Shown: positions 31,866 to 41,222 of the stretch, one piece after another | Numbering within the stretch: position 1 is the stretch's first letter | How the letters are laid out: each line of letters starts with the position of its first letter | Program-made: the position numbers and the translations under genes | Source of the DNA: Candidatus Gastranaerophilales bacterium | Lineage (GTDB): Bacteria; Cyanobacteriota; Vampirovibrionia; Gastranaerophilales; Gastranaerophilaceae | NCBI GenBank assembly: GCA_900769355.1 | Contig: CAAGGG010000027.1 | Coordinates: 1-56,468, forward strand | Reading direction: 5' to 3' | DNA length: 56,468 nucleotides | Notes under the pieces: generated by a model | Seen by the model: only the letters and a program-made list of their open reading frames with translations | Told to the model about the DNA's origin: nothing | The model's database searches: none

Positions 31866-31936
31866 CTCCCCTAGGGTGGAGGTCGCAGTTCTTTGCGAAC
31901 TTGTGTGAGCATTAGAACTGTGGGAGAGGGGTAAAA
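31866..31936. repeat. Dispersed palindrome, long form
   Basis: ACCTCCCC at the left and GGGAGAGGGGT at the right enclose an inner inverted pair CAGTTCT...AGAACTG. Same architecture as 55205-55269. Confidence 0.55.
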
Positions 31937-31957
31937 AGATGAGACAAAATTAAGTTC

Positions 31958-31995
31958 AACCCCTCTCTCTAGCTCTCTCCCTGGGAGAGAGAACC
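31958..31995. repeat. Dispersed palindrome, short form
   Basis: CTCTCTCC-CTG-GGAGAGAG, preceded by CCCCTCTCTCTAG. Confidence 0.6.
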
Positions 31996-32063
31996 TTTAC
32001 ATTGCGACTGTTTTTAGCTGTATGTTGGAGGGGGGGGGCACTAGTCCAACAACGAAACAAGAG

Positions 32064-32375
32064 TTATTTTCTCGTATTTTGATAAATCCAATCAAGATAC
32101 TCTTTGTTCCCATTTGTAATGTCAAATGAAATAACTTCCGGCACTTCATAAGGGTGTAATTCCAAAATTCGATTTTTTACTTGTTCAAACAACTCGTTTT
32201 TTGTCTTGATAAGCATTAAAAATTCTGTATCATTTTCAATTTTTCCCTGCCACTTGTAGATAGATTGGATTTTAGGAATTATGTTCACGCAAGCACAAAG
32301 CTCTTCTGAGATAAGTGTTTTGGCGATAAACTCAGCATTCTCTTGTGAATTTGTATTGCATAGGATAATTATCAT
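32064..32375 (-). CDS. cutA: CutA1-family protein
   Basis: 103 residues, full family length. Motifs: NTNSQENAEFIAKTLISEELCACVNI, SIYKWQGKIENDTEFLMLIKT and LHPYEVPEVISF. CutA forms a very stable trimer with a ferredoxin-like fold and has been linked to divalent-metal tolerance; its precise role is unsettled. The ATG overlaps the stop of the upstream glycosyltransferase (ATGA), so it is the last gene of the glycan operon. Confidence 0.93.
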   Translation of the reverse strand: MIIILCNTNSQENAEFIAKTLISEELCACVNIIPKIQSIYKWQGKIENDTEFLMLIKTKNELFEQVKNRILELHPYEVPEVISFDITNGNKEYLDWIYQNTRK

Positions 32376-34234
32376 TTTTTCTTCCTTGTAAATTTTAATC
32401 CTAAAATAGTAATAACTTTCGTTTTAGGCTCGTTTTCACTTTCCCGAGGGAGATTACTTATTGAAAAGATTGTTCTTAAAACTCTTCTGATTGTGCAAAT
32501 AATGCTGTATTTCCAGCTTCTAACAGTAGTGATTTTGTATCCTTCAATTTCAACAATTCTTGATAGCAAGCGTTCTAATGTGTGAGCAGTTGTTGTTCTA
32601 CCACTTGTTTGTTGAATGTGGTTAAAATCTTCTGATTTAAAATTCATATCTTTTATTCTTTGGAAACATTTTGCACGAACTAAAAACATTGTTCCTGCGA
32701 TAAATCGTCCTTTGGAAATAGGTATTCCATGGTTCTGGCACATTCTATCAAATAAAATGCTGTCATCTTTCTCAGAGTAGCCCATTGTTGCTAATGTCGC
32801 CCTTGAACCGATTAATCCGACGGATTTATCCATTTGCATCAAATGGATATTCCTTTGAAATTGTTTGCGAGAACCTAATAATGCGTCTATCAGATAATTT
32901 CTCCATGCGTTTCCACGACCGTAAAAATCTTTTTTCTTTCTATATTTTTTTGTGTGAATTTTTAAAATATCGTCATAATTTTCTAAATCAACGAGATTTA
33001 GCACCTGCAAAAACGGCCAAATATCAAAACCTTTATCCTCTACTTGAATTATGTGAACATCTGGTTTAAAGTCTTTTAATTTTTGAATTGCCTTTTCATC
33101 TTGTTTAGTCATTGTGACAAACAAATCCCAGTCACAAGAATTAATGTTTTTTAGTTTTTTCAACATATAATCTAACTGGTCAAGATAATACAAGTGCAAA
33201 TGCACAAGTACTTTTGGTCTGTGCTCCCAGATAGGTTTTGATTTTATTTTGATTTGTAGTCCTAAAAGAGTCAAAATCTTGTCTTTGTAGCCATTGTGCT
33301 CAAAATTTTTAATGGAGAAGATTTTTTCTTTTCTTCCATAATATATCATTTTATTATTAATCAATGCATCAATTAGTTCATCAAGCCCTTTGTAACTGAT
33401 TTCAGAGGCGTAATTTTTGGCCGTTTTTATGATGTCTGGTCTTGATGGTTCGTCAGAATATTTGTAAGCCAAAATTGTGTAAGTCCTAAATAATTTATTT
33501 ATTAGATTTGGATATTTATCTAAAAGCTTGCGTTCTTTAAGTTTGTCATATAAATAATGCCAAGCATAGAGGTGGTGTATTGACTTTGGAGAACATGTTT
33601 TCATTATTGAATTTGGCTGTTGTCTGTAAAAATAATAGCCTTTCCCAGTAACGAATTTTGCAGTATTTATTGAATGTAAATACTCAAACATAAATGGGAA
33701 ATCTTCAAAATACAAACCATCAGGAAATTTTATATTATTTTCACGAATAACAGATGTTTTAAAAATTTTATTCCAAATATGAATATTTGTTTGTTTAATA
33801 ATTTTTTCTGTTATTGGCTGTTCGCCCTCAAATTTGCATTGAATATAGTTTTGTAGTGCTCGATATTTTTCAGACATTGGAAAAATTTTTGCATTAAAAC
33901 AAATTAGTTCTGCCGGCAAATATTTTTGCATATCTGCATACAAATCAGTGCTAATATAGTCGTCGCTGTCAACGAATGTGATATATTCCCCTGTTGCAAC
34001 TGCAAGTCCTGCATTTCGTGCACAAGACATACCTTGATTTTCTTGGTTAATAATTTTGATACGGCTATCTTTTTGTGCAAATTCTTCTAAAATTTTTGGT
34101 GAATTGTCGGTTGAGCCGTCGTTTACACAAATTATTTCAATGTCCTTGAATGTCTGTTTAACAACGCTTGTAAGACATTCTGCCAAGTATTTTTCGACAT
34201 TATAAACAGGAATTATTACAGAGATTTTTGGCAT
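32372..34234 (-). CDS. Two-domain glycosyltransferase: GT2 fused to RgpF-like domain
   Basis: 620 residues. The GT2 (GT-A) domain covers about 1-220: MPKISVIIPVYNVEKYLAEC, ICVNDGSTDNS, TFVDSDDYI (DxD). A second domain (about 330-590) has VLVHLHLYYLDQLDYMLKKL, FDIWPFLQVL, ILKIHTKK and SRATLATMGYS, typical of rhamnan-synthesis protein F. Likely adds two kinds of sugar or assembles a branched cell-surface polysaccharide. Its ATG shares one base with the previous stop. Confidence 0.88.
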   Translation of the reverse strand: MPKISVIIPVYNVEKYLAECLTSVVKQTFKDIEIICVNDGSTDNSPKILEEFAQKDSRIKIINQENQGMSCARNAGLAVATGEYITFVDSDDYISTDLYADMQKYLPAELICFNAKIFPMSEKYRALQNYIQCKFEGEQPITEKIIKQTNIHIWNKIFKTSVIRENNIKFPDGLYFEDFPFMFEYLHSINTAKFVTGKGYYFYRQQPNSIMKTCSPKSIHHLYAWHYLYDKLKERKLLDKYPNLINKLFRTYTILAYKYSDEPSRPDIIKTAKNYASEISYKGLDELIDALINNKMIYYGRKEKIFSIKNFEHNGYKDKILTLLGLQIKIKSKPIWEHRPKVLVHLHLYYLDQLDYMLKKLKNINSCDWDLFVTMTKQDEKAIQKLKDFKPDVHIIQVEDKGFDIWPFLQVLNLVDLENYDDILKIHTKKYRKKKDFYGRGNAWRNYLIDALLGSRKQFQRNIHLMQMDKSVGLIGSRATLATMGYSEKDDSILFDRMCQNHGIPISKGRFIAGTMFLVRAKCFQRIKDMNFKSEDFNHIQQTSGRTTTAHTLERLLSRIVEIEGYKITTVRSWKYSIICTIRRVLRTIFSISNLPRESENEPKTKVITILGLKFTRKKK

Positions 34235-35301
34235 TATATAACCTCTTTCCCAAATAATGTCACATTTAATCTACCGTTTCTGAAATGTACCGATAAGAAA
34301 TTTTTGCGAATTTGATTGAATTTTCTTCTGAATTCAAGGTTTTTCAATACTTTCAAGTATTTTTTCTGATTATTAATTAGTGTCAAAAATTCGTTTTTGT
34401 GAATTTTTTTGAAAAATTCGTCTGTCAGTGTTCCATTTTCGTATTCAGTTTTGAAGTGTTTTGCAAAAACTTCAACGAATTCAGGTTTAAAGCTGTCGTC
34501 AATTCTTAATGCAGAGCTTACGTAAGCTGTATATCTGATAATTTCTTCTTGAACTTTAAACTCTTTTTTCAAGTCAGGGCGTTCGTCTAAAAATTTGTCG
34601 ATTTCGGTGTATTCGTCGCAAACACAATAGACTTTGGTTTTGCTTTTGACGCTGGAATTCATGTTATCTTGTCTGTAATACAAGTATGCTTTGTCGGTTA
34701 GAATTACACGTTCTGCTGTTGCAAAGACTTTGAATGTGAAGCCTAAATCTTGGTAGCTTGCTCCGGGAGTTTCCAAAAATCTAATATTGTTTTTGTTCAA
34801 AAAATCCCTTTTGTAAATTGCGCTCCAAACAGACGGGTTTATTCTCAAAAGACTCTTGTCTTGTTTTGCGTTAGTTAGTTTAAAAGTTTTGGCAGATGAA
34901 ATTCTGTTATTTTTGCGGGCAAAGTCTTTGGCAGAATAGTAATTGTACCAGTCGCCTTTTACAATATCGGCATCGTACTCTTTTGCCAATTTGTAGAGGT
35001 CTTGAAACATATTTTTGTCTGCAAAATCATCAGACTCAATAATTCCGACATATTCACCTGTTGCTGCGTTTAAGCCCATATTCATTGTGTTTCCGTAACC
35101 GGAATTTGCTTTGTTTATGACGATTACTCGTTTGTCTTGCTTTGCAAAGTCGTTTAAAATCTCTAAAGAGTTGTCTGTCGAACCATCATTTACACAAATC
35201 ACTTCCAAGTCATCAAGTGTTTGGTTCAAGATGCTTTCAATACATTCTTTTAAATATTTTTCTACATTGTAAACCGGAACAACCACGCTGATTTTAGGCA
35301 T
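34234..35301 (-). CDS. Family 2 glycosyltransferase
   Basis: 355 residues. MPKISVVVPVYNVEKYLKEC, ICVNDGSTDNSLEIL, GIIESDDFAD (DxD-type). I chose the ATG at 35301. The frame continues upstream inside glf, but this ATG overlaps the glf stop by 8 bases (ATGCCTAA) and starts the conserved MPKISV. A C-terminal Lys/Asn-rich helical tail could associate with the membrane. It makes a surface glycan with its neighbours. Confidence 0.9.
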   Translation of the reverse strand: MPKISVVVPVYNVEKYLKECIESILNQTLDDLEVICVNDGSTDNSLEILNDFAKQDKRVIVINKANSGYGNTMNMGLNAATGEYVGIIESDDFADKNMFQDLYKLAKEYDADIVKGDWYNYYSAKDFARKNNRISSAKTFKLTNAKQDKSLLRINPSVWSAIYKRDFLNKNNIRFLETPGASYQDLGFTFKVFATAERVILTDKAYLYYRQDNMNSSVKSKTKVYCVCDEYTEIDKFLDERPDLKKEFKVQEEIIRYTAYVSSALRIDDSFKPEFVEVFAKHFKTEYENGTLTDEFFKKIHKNEFLTLINNQKKYLKVLKNLEFRRKFNQIRKNFLSVHFRNGRLNVTLFGKEVI

Positions 35302-36403
35302 TAGAAATCTCCTCAAATAAATCAATAGCTCTTTGGACAGCTTTGTCCATGTCATAATATTTGTAATCCCCGAGGCGTCCTAAGAAATAAACGTTTTCCG
35401 GAACCTCTGAGGCATATTTTTTGTATAACTCTGTGTTTTCATTATTAACAATCGGGTAATACGGTTCGTTTTTTCCGCGTTTGTAGAATTCTGAATACTC
35501 TTTTGCAATAACGGTTTTTTCAGACTTGTCGTTTAAGTAATATTTGTATTCGTGAATTCTTGTGAAATCGTAATTGCAAGGGTAATTTACAACCGCATTA
35601 GATTGGAAAAATTCTCTGTTGAAAGTTTCGAATTTGAAATTCACACTGCGGTATGGAAGTTCGCCATATTTGTAGTTGAAAAATTCGTCTATTGAGCCAG
35701 TATAAAATATTTTGTCAAAATTTTCGCTATTTTTAATTGCTGTATATGGAGTATTTAGTTTAACTTCAATATTCGGGTGGTCGAGAATTTTTTTAACCAT
35801 TTTGGTGTACCCGTTTAGAGGAATCCCTTGGTATTTGTCCTGAAAATATCTGTCATCTTTGCTTATATAGACGGGAACTCGGGCAGTTACGGCACTATCG
35901 ATTTCGTCTGGGTTCTTACCCCATTGTTTTGCGGTGTAGTGCAAAAATACTTTTTTGTAAACGTAATCCGCTAAAAATTTCAAATCTTTGTCGTCTTGTT
36001 TTTGAAATTCCAGAATTGGAACTTTGGAGTTATATTCAAAGTTGTCAAGAAGTTTTTCTTCTAGTCGCTTTGCAAGAGTTTGTGGGAAAACGTCATAAAG
36101 AGTATTGAAATTGAACGGAATAGTTGTTTCAATCCCATCGATTAATGCAATAACTTTGTGCATATAAGTATTGAAGCTTGTGAATTTGTTCAAAAATTTC
36201 CAAACTTTATCATTATTGGTGTGAAAAATATGTGAGCCGTATTTGTGAATACAAATGCCGTTTTCGTCCACATAGTCATAAATGTTGCCTGCAATATGGT
36301 CTTTTTTATCAATGACAAGAACTTTTTTGCCAATATCTGCGAGTAATCTTGCAATCACTGCTCCTGACAATCCGCAACCAACTACCAAATTTTTGTTTTC
36401 CAT
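35294..36403 (-). CDS. glf: UDP-galactopyranose mutase
   Basis: 369 residues. The N-terminal Rossmann FAD motif is VVGCGLSGAVIARLLA, then HIAGNIYDY, KYGSHIFHTN, YTAKQWGKNP, ARVPVYISKDDRYF and FLGRLGDYKYYDMDKAV. It converts UDP-galactopyranose to UDP-galactofuranose using reduced FAD. It therefore supplies galactofuranose for the two glycosyltransferases that follow. GAGGG precedes the ATG at 36403. First gene of the operon. Confidence 0.97.
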   Translation of the reverse strand: MENKNLVVGCGLSGAVIARLLADIGKKVLVIDKKDHIAGNIYDYVDENGICIHKYGSHIFHTNNDKVWKFLNKFTSFNTYMHKVIALIDGIETTIPFNFNTLYDVFPQTLAKRLEEKLLDNFEYNSKVPILEFQKQDDKDLKFLADYVYKKVFLHYTAKQWGKNPDEIDSAVTARVPVYISKDDRYFQDKYQGIPLNGYTKMVKKILDHPNIEVKLNTPYTAIKNSENFDKIFYTGSIDEFFNYKYGELPYRSVNFKFETFNREFFQSNAVVNYPCNYDFTRIHEYKYYLNDKSEKTVIAKEYSEFYKRGKNEPYYPIVNNENTELYKKYASEVPENVYFLGRLGDYKYYDMDKAVQRAIDLFEEISNA

Positions 36404-36494
36404 ATAATACACCCTCTTTGTTCAATTCTAGTACAAACAAAGAGGGTGTTGAATTCTTTTTAAAGAATTATTAAGAGTCCGAAAGTCTATATTT

Positions 36495-37187
36495 TTAGTA
36501 GTAGTTTGAGTTCATATTGTAATTATTATTTTTTAATCTCTCAAAGCAACTTACGCCTAATGGGCTCTCCTTACAATATACAGCATCTGCCATCGAGAGT
36601 CCTTCTGTTTTTTCTATATCTCCCCATACTACACCTCCATCACCAACGTTTAATTTAAACATGTCTCGTCCGCCTATATTTGGTGGTTCTGGGCCGTTTA
36701 TATCAACATAGAATGTTAAAGTATGACTTGTCAAAGTCGGTAAGTGTGGGGTCATTGATGTTATTGTCTTTGTTGTTACAATTGGACAAATTGCAACGGA
36801 ACTTGATAGCATATATGCGCCCCCGTCGCAAGTAAAACTGGTACTTTTAGTTTTATTGGCCTCAGATTGATCCATTGATAAGTAATTTTCACTTGCAAAG
36901 CAGCCAGCAGCAGAGGCACAAGTCTTTGCAATGTTAAAGTAGTTATTATTAATAAAATCTGTTACATTGTTGTATATATTGGTCGCTTCTAATGAGCTTT
37001 TCCCTTTATCTGTCAGATATAATTCTGCTGCTTCATTTAATTCAACTGAAAATTTTCTAATTTGCACTGCCATTGCTTTATTTTGGTAATCGCTCACCAA
37101 ATCCGGAACGGTTAAGGCTGCGATTACGCCAACAATTCCCATTGTTATTAATATTTCTGCTAATGTAAAAGCTTTTAGTTTTTGCAT
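36495..37187 (-). CDS. Type IV pilin-like protein
   Basis: 230 residues starting MQKLKAFTLAEILITMGIVG. Short leader, cleavage before Phe-like AFTLAE, Glu5 conserved. The C-terminal part has Cys pairs and VDINGPEPPNIGGRDMFKL, close to the equivalent VDVN/VDLN segments of the other pilins. AAAGG precedes the ATG at 37187. Located 11 bases after the gene at 37199-37873, so the two are co-transcribed. Confidence 0.88.
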   Translation of the reverse strand: MQKLKAFTLAEILITMGIVGVIAALTVPDLVSDYQNKAMAVQIRKFSVELNEAAELYLTDKGKSSLEATNIYNNVTDFINNNYFNIAKTCASAAGCFASENYLSMDQSEANKTKSTSFTCDGGAYMLSSSVAICPIVTTKTITSMTPHLPTLTSHTLTFYVDINGPEPPNIGGRDMFKLNVGDGGVVWGDIEKTEGLSMADAVYCKESPLGVSCFERLKNNNYNMNSNYY

Positions 37188-37198
37188 TTTATACCTTT

Positions 37199-37873
37199 CT
37201 AATATCTTACTTTCCACCTGTCTGCAATTATGTGATTAAGGCACCCAGCTCCAACAGAAGATGTAATGCAATTTGTTTCTGCGGTGTTATCAACAATTCT
37301 AAAATTATCTATTTGGAATGTGAACATATCGCGCCCACCGATGTTTGGTGGTTCATTCCCATTTACGTCCATATATACTGTTGCAGGGACTGCATCTTTC
37401 CCTTCTTGTGAAAGAAGACCTCCAGAACTCGGAATTGCTGGTACTTCCGGTGAGGCCGGAATTATGCAAATTGCAGTATTGTCTTTTAGTTGAACTGTCT
37501 CGCCACCAGAATTACATATATCAAATGCGACATCTGTTGATGGGCTATTAATCGATGCATATTGCGATGCAAAACAAGGTTGAGCGGTTGCTCCACAGAT
37601 TTGTGCACGATTATAGTAGTTCGCGAAAAAGTCTGCAATTCCGTCTGCACTCGCAAGCAACGAGTTATAAAAAGTTGTTCTGTAATTACTTGCTTGAAGT
37701 TCTTCCAAATTATTGTCTAAATCACGATAAGCCTTTTGAAAGCTCATTTGTAAAACTTTATTCTGATGGTTCGAAATCAGCGGGGGTAATGTAAGCGCAG
37801 CAACAGAGCCGACAATTGCCATTGCGACAACAAGCTCAGCAAGAGTAAATCCACAAAATAACTTCTTATTCAT
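37199..37873 (-). CDS. Type IV pilin-like protein
   Basis: 224 residues starting MNKKLFCGFTLAELVVAMAI, a prepilin leader and hydrophobic helix. The C-terminal MDVNGNEPPNIGGRDMFTF is almost identical to that of the neighbour at 36495. Cys residues are paired in the second half (CGATAQPCF, CITSSVGAGC). The two genes probably arose by duplication and encode minor pilins or pseudopilins. Confidence 0.88.
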   Translation of the reverse strand: MNKKLFCGFTLAELVVAMAIVGSVAALTLPPLISNHQNKVLQMSFQKAYRDLDNNLEELQASNYRTTFYNSLLASADGIADFFANYYNRAQICGATAQPCFASQYASINSPSTDVAFDICNSGGETVQLKDNTAICIIPASPEVPAIPSSGGLLSQEGKDAVPATVYMDVNGNEPPNIGGRDMFTFQIDNFRIVDNTAETNCITSSVGAGCLNHIIADRWKVRY

Positions 37874-37970
37874 ATAATCCCATCTCTTATATCTAACACT
37901 TTCATTATAACGTGTTTTTTAGGGATTGTCAATTGTTTGGTTTGATTTATATTAACTACCCACTCTCCTT

Positions 37971-37991
37971 CTCTCCCTAATTGAGGGAGAG
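37971..37991. repeat. Dispersed palindrome, identical to 9793-9813
   Basis: CTCTCCCT-AATTG-AGGGAGAG between the pilin promoter side and the argS 3' end. Confidence 0.65.
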
Positions 37992-38062
37992 AGGCTTTGA
38001 ATTGCAACTATTTATATAAAATTAAAAATTTTAAAGCTACCTTTTTTTATTGAAGCATAAGT

Positions 38063-38081
38063 CTTCCCTCTATTAGGGAAG
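38063..38081. repeat. Dispersed palindrome variant
   Basis: CTTCCCT-CTATT-AGGGAAG, 72 bases from the copy at 37971. Confidence 0.5.
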
Positions 38082-38166
38082 ATTTAGATGGGTAAACGAT
38101 AAAATAACAATTATGTAAAGCATACAGCAATGACGTCTAAAGTCGCAACTATTTTGGTCTACTTTT

Positions 38167-39909
38167 TTACATTCTCTCAGGTGCTGTTACTGCTAAGATA
38201 TCTTCTAATGCGTTATGAAGAACTGTTTTTACTGCCCAAACAAGAGAAATTCTTGCTTTCATCATTTCTTTGTCATCAGAAATTACTCTGTTTGCATTGT
38301 AGAATGAATGGAACTCACTTGCCAATTCTTGAACGTATCTGCAAATCGTGTAAACTTGACGAGATTCTGCGGAATTTTTGATTACAGATTTGTATTCTTC
38401 AAGTTTCAAGATTAATTTTCTTGCTGTATCCAATGTCGGAAGAACAATTTCAGGTTTAAATTCCGCAATAAGTTTGTCTAATTCTCCCTGACTCATAGAT
38501 GCAGGAGTTTTTTCTCCTGTTTCTGTGTTAAGTTTTTCAGAAACTAAGTGGCGTAAGATAGAACAAGCTCTTGCGTGTGCATATTGAACGTAAAATACAG
38601 GGTTTTCGTCCGTATTTGTTTTCGCAAGTTCGATATCAAAATCAAGAGTTGTGTCGATATTTCTCATACTCATCCAGAATCGAGTTGCGTCAACGCCTAC
38701 TTCGTCAATCAAATCTTCAAGAGTTACCATGTTTTTACGTTTGCCCATTCTCACTTCGTTGCCATTTACAACAAGGTTTACGAGCTGTCCTAGCAAAACT
38801 TCCAACTTGTCAGGATTGTAGCCCAAGGCCTCGATAGACGCCTTAACTCGAGCAACATAACCGTGGTGGTCTGCGCCCCAAATGTTAATCATTCGATCAA
38901 AACCGCGCTGTAGTTTATCGATGTGATAAGCAATATCCGCTGTTAGGTATGTATTTGATCCGTCTGCTTTTTTAATTACTCTATCTTGATCGTCGCCATA
39001 ATCAGAGGATTTGAACCAGTCTGCGCCATCTTTTTGGTAAATCTTTCCACTTGCTTTGAGTTTATTTACGCATTCTTCAACTTTCCCTGATTGGTGAAGT
39101 GTGAGTTCTGAATAAAAATTGTCAAAATGAACTTTGAATTTGTCTAACAAGTCACGTTGAACTTTTTCTTCATAAGCTTTTGCAAAATCGCAAATTTGTT
39201 TTAATGTTTCCGGAGCAAGTGGTTGGAATGTCGCTAAACTTGTTTCGGGATAAGTCTCAAGATACTTTTTCGCAACCGGAATTAAGTAATCTCCTGGGTA
39301 GAAGTTTTTTCTTTCAATTTCATCTGTCGGAAAATCAACATTGTCGCCCAATTCTTGACGAATTCTGATAGCAAGAGAGTTGCCGAGTTTTTGAATTTGA
39401 GAACCGGCATCATTAATATAGAATTCTTGATAAACATCATGTCCATAGAATTTTAGCAAGTTCGCAAGTACTGAACCCATTGCGGCCCAACGACCGTGAC
39501 CAATGTGGAAAGGTCCTGTCGGGTTTGCAGAAACATATTCAAGAATTATTTTTTCTGTTTCTACATTTTTAGGTTTCCCGAATTCTTTTGGGTTTTCAAA
39601 AATCTCACCAACAAGGTTTGAAAGAAGTTTTTTGCCTGCTTTAAAATTGATAAACCCTGCAACAACTGAATATTGGTTATCTTCTTGTTCTACAAACTCA
39701 ACAATTGCATTTGCAATTTGGGGAGGTGCGATTTTTGCAAAACGAGCAAGTGAAGAAACGTTTACTGCATAGTCTCCAAAATCAGCGTTTTTAGGTCGTT
39801 CAACTGCTAAACTTCCGTTTTTATATTCTGTCATAGCACCGAGTTTACCGGCTTTTATAGCTTTTTCTATTGCATTTTCAATTTTTTCTATAAAGTAATC
39901 TTTTATCAT
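38167..39909 (-). CDS. argS: Arginyl-tRNA synthetase
   Basis: 580 residues. The N-terminal Arg-tRNA domain is at about 1-90. The class I signature is SANPTGPFHIGHGRWAAMGS (HIGH). GADHHGYVARVKA, then LVNLVVNGNEVRMGKRKNMV (KMSKS replaced by MGKRK, seen in other ArgRS). The DALR anticodon domain is C-terminal with YAHARACSILR. It charges tRNA-Arg, including the tRNA-Arg(CCG) at 24760. I chose the ATG at 39909 (MIKDYFIEKIENAIE), which follows AGGAGAG, not the frame opening at 39957. Confidence 0.97.
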   Translation of the reverse strand: MIKDYFIEKIENAIEKAIKAGKLGAMTEYKNGSLAVERPKNADFGDYAVNVSSLARFAKIAPPQIANAIVEFVEQEDNQYSVVAGFINFKAGKKLLSNLVGEIFENPKEFGKPKNVETEKIILEYVSANPTGPFHIGHGRWAAMGSVLANLLKFYGHDVYQEFYINDAGSQIQKLGNSLAIRIRQELGDNVDFPTDEIERKNFYPGDYLIPVAKKYLETYPETSLATFQPLAPETLKQICDFAKAYEEKVQRDLLDKFKVHFDNFYSELTLHQSGKVEECVNKLKASGKIYQKDGADWFKSSDYGDDQDRVIKKADGSNTYLTADIAYHIDKLQRGFDRMINIWGADHHGYVARVKASIEALGYNPDKLEVLLGQLVNLVVNGNEVRMGKRKNMVTLEDLIDEVGVDATRFWMSMRNIDTTLDFDIELAKTNTDENPVFYVQYAHARACSILRHLVSEKLNTETGEKTPASMSQGELDKLIAEFKPEIVLPTLDTARKLILKLEEYKSVIKNSAESRQVYTICRYVQELASEFHSFYNANRVISDDKEMMKARISLVWAVKTVLHNALEDILAVTAPERM

Positions 39910-40040
39910 ATTTTCTCTCCTGTAGGTATATTTTAGCATGGACAAAGATAAAAGCAAAAAGGCTTGAAAGATTTAGAAAAATTATGAAGAGAAAGTCTGT
40001 TTATCTCTTGAATAATTTGAATGAAGAGCACCTCGGGTAG

Positions 40041-40157
40041 GTACCCCGCCCTACGTTGCTTGGGTGGGATCCAGATGCTTGGAAAAATTGTTCAGCCACA
40101 AATCTTACTGTGAATTGTACAGCTAAGGTTTTCATAGAGGGCAAGATGAATTATTAA
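40041..40157 (+). pseudogene. Remnant of a pilin-like gene (C-terminal piece)
   Basis: The open frame reads WDPDAWKNCSATNLTVNCTA, then KVFIEGKMNY and stop, immediately followed by a terminator. Its Cys spacing and hydrophilic end resemble pilin-like C-termini of this lineage. There is no start codon, and a stop lies at 40038. It sits beside the prepilin peptidase gene. Probably the leftover 3' end of a deleted pilin gene. Confidence 0.5.
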
Positions 40158-40158
40158 T

Positions 40159-40190
40159 AAAAAAAAGGAGCTTTGATAAGCTCCTTTTTT
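40159..40190 (-). terminator. Bidirectional terminator
   Basis: AAGGAGCTT-TGAT-AAGCTCCTT flanked by A and T runs. Serves the prepilin peptidase (leftward) and the pilin remnant (rightward). Confidence 0.88.
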
Positions 40191-40212
40191 ATCGGTCAAT
40201 TCTTTTAATTAA

Positions 40213-41208
40213 TTACAGCAACAAAGCGGCGAAAGCTGCGATTACCATTGCCGGACCAAACGGTAAATATGTTCTGTTTTCTGGGTTTTCTCTCAAACCT
40301 TTGAAAATAAACATACAAGATATTATTCCAAGTACCGCAAGAATTATTGCTCCTATTGAGAAAATTAAAACATTTTCAACTGTGATTATTCTAAAATGCT
40401 GTAACGAATAAAAGATTATGGCAAAAATACAGAACACAGCGAATGATATCAAGGTTTTCCAGTCCTTATTTTTAACAAGATCTCTTATAAATATCGGTAA
40501 AAACAGAACAACTTGAACGATTACTGATAATGCCAAAACGACAAGTAAAGTTCTCCACCCAAACATTGCGCCAAGACCTGCTGCAATAAAAGTGTCACCT
40601 TCTCCAAACGCCCTTGTGCCGGCAATTAGATAGCCCGCCCTTGCAAAGATTTCAAGAATAGCTGCCCCCAATAACGCCCCAAAAATTGACATTGTTAGTG
40701 GATTGTTTAACAAGATGTATTTTGAGAATTCCAAAGGGGTTCCGGCTGCGTGAACTTGGAAAAGAGCTGTTCCTGTGACAATTAGAGCATAAAGTAGTCC
40801 AAATCCGATTAATGTATATGTGTGAACGTCATAAACAACTTTTTCTTTCATATCGGTTCCTGCAATTACGATTAGTAATGCTGAAAAAATCCACGCAAAT
40901 AGTGTGTCAAAACTGAGACCGAATTTCATAAACAATAAAGTAAAAATAATCCCTGTAAGTAGTTCTATTATTGGATATTGAATACTAATCGGTTCTTTAC
41001 AAAAAGCACATTTGCCACGTAAAAAGATATATGAAAAAACAGGAATATTATGCCACCATTTTAATGGTGTTTGACATTTAGGGCACTTTGATGCCGGGAA
41101 AACGATTGATTCTTCTGATAAAGTTCTTAAAATAACTACATTTAAGAAACTTCCTATGCTTAATCCTGTAACAAACACGAGTGCAAGTATTGTAATAAGT
41201 GCTCCCAT
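40213..41208 (-). CDS. pilD: Prepilin peptidase (PilD/GspO-like)
   Basis: 331 residues. The N-terminal cytoplasmic zinc loop has CPKC...CAFC (about 43-75), followed by multiple membrane helices. The two catalytic Asp are seen in AGTDMKEK (about 122) and AFGEGDTFIAAGLGAMFG (GxGD, about 203). It cleaves the leader of the FTLAE-type proteins at 241, 36495 and 37199 and methylates the new N-terminus. AAGGAG precedes the ATG. It lies 14 bases after the sigma factor gene stop, so both are one leftward unit. Confidence 0.95.
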   Translation of the reverse strand: MGALITILALVFVTGLSIGSFLNVVILRTLSEESIVFPASKCPKCQTPLKWWHNIPVFSYIFLRGKCAFCKEPISIQYPIIELLTGIIFTLLFMKFGLSFDTLFAWIFSALLIVIAGTDMKEKVVYDVHTYTLIGFGLLYALIVTGTALFQVHAAGTPLEFSKYILLNNPLTMSIFGALLGAAILEIFARAGYLIAGTRAFGEGDTFIAAGLGAMFGWRTLLVVLALSVIVQVVLFLPIFIRDLVKNKDWKTLISFAVFCIFAIIFYSLQHFRIITVENVLIFSIGAIILAVLGIISCMFIFKGLRENPENRTYLPFGPAMVIAAFAALLL

Positions 41209-41222
41209 TTTATATCTCCTTT

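Larger units (their letters stand above)
31795..32063. other. Repeat-filled intergenic region
   Basis: Holds two palindromic repeats (31866-31936, 31958-31995) and a run of nine G at 32030-32038. It separates two convergent genes. No open frame of note. Confidence 0.6.

Noticed and set aside
32030..32038. Run of nine G as a phase-variation tract
   Set aside because: It lies between two convergent gene ends, away from any start or promoter, so length change would have no clear effect.
39910..39957. Upstream extension of argS
   Set aside because: MLLSLSMLKYTYRRE is not ArgRS-like, and a strong AGGAGAG site sits before the ATG at 39909.
40030..40060. Another copy of the GGGAGAG palindrome family
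   Set aside because: Only GGGTA/TACCC pairing is visible; the core CTCTCCC sequence is missing.
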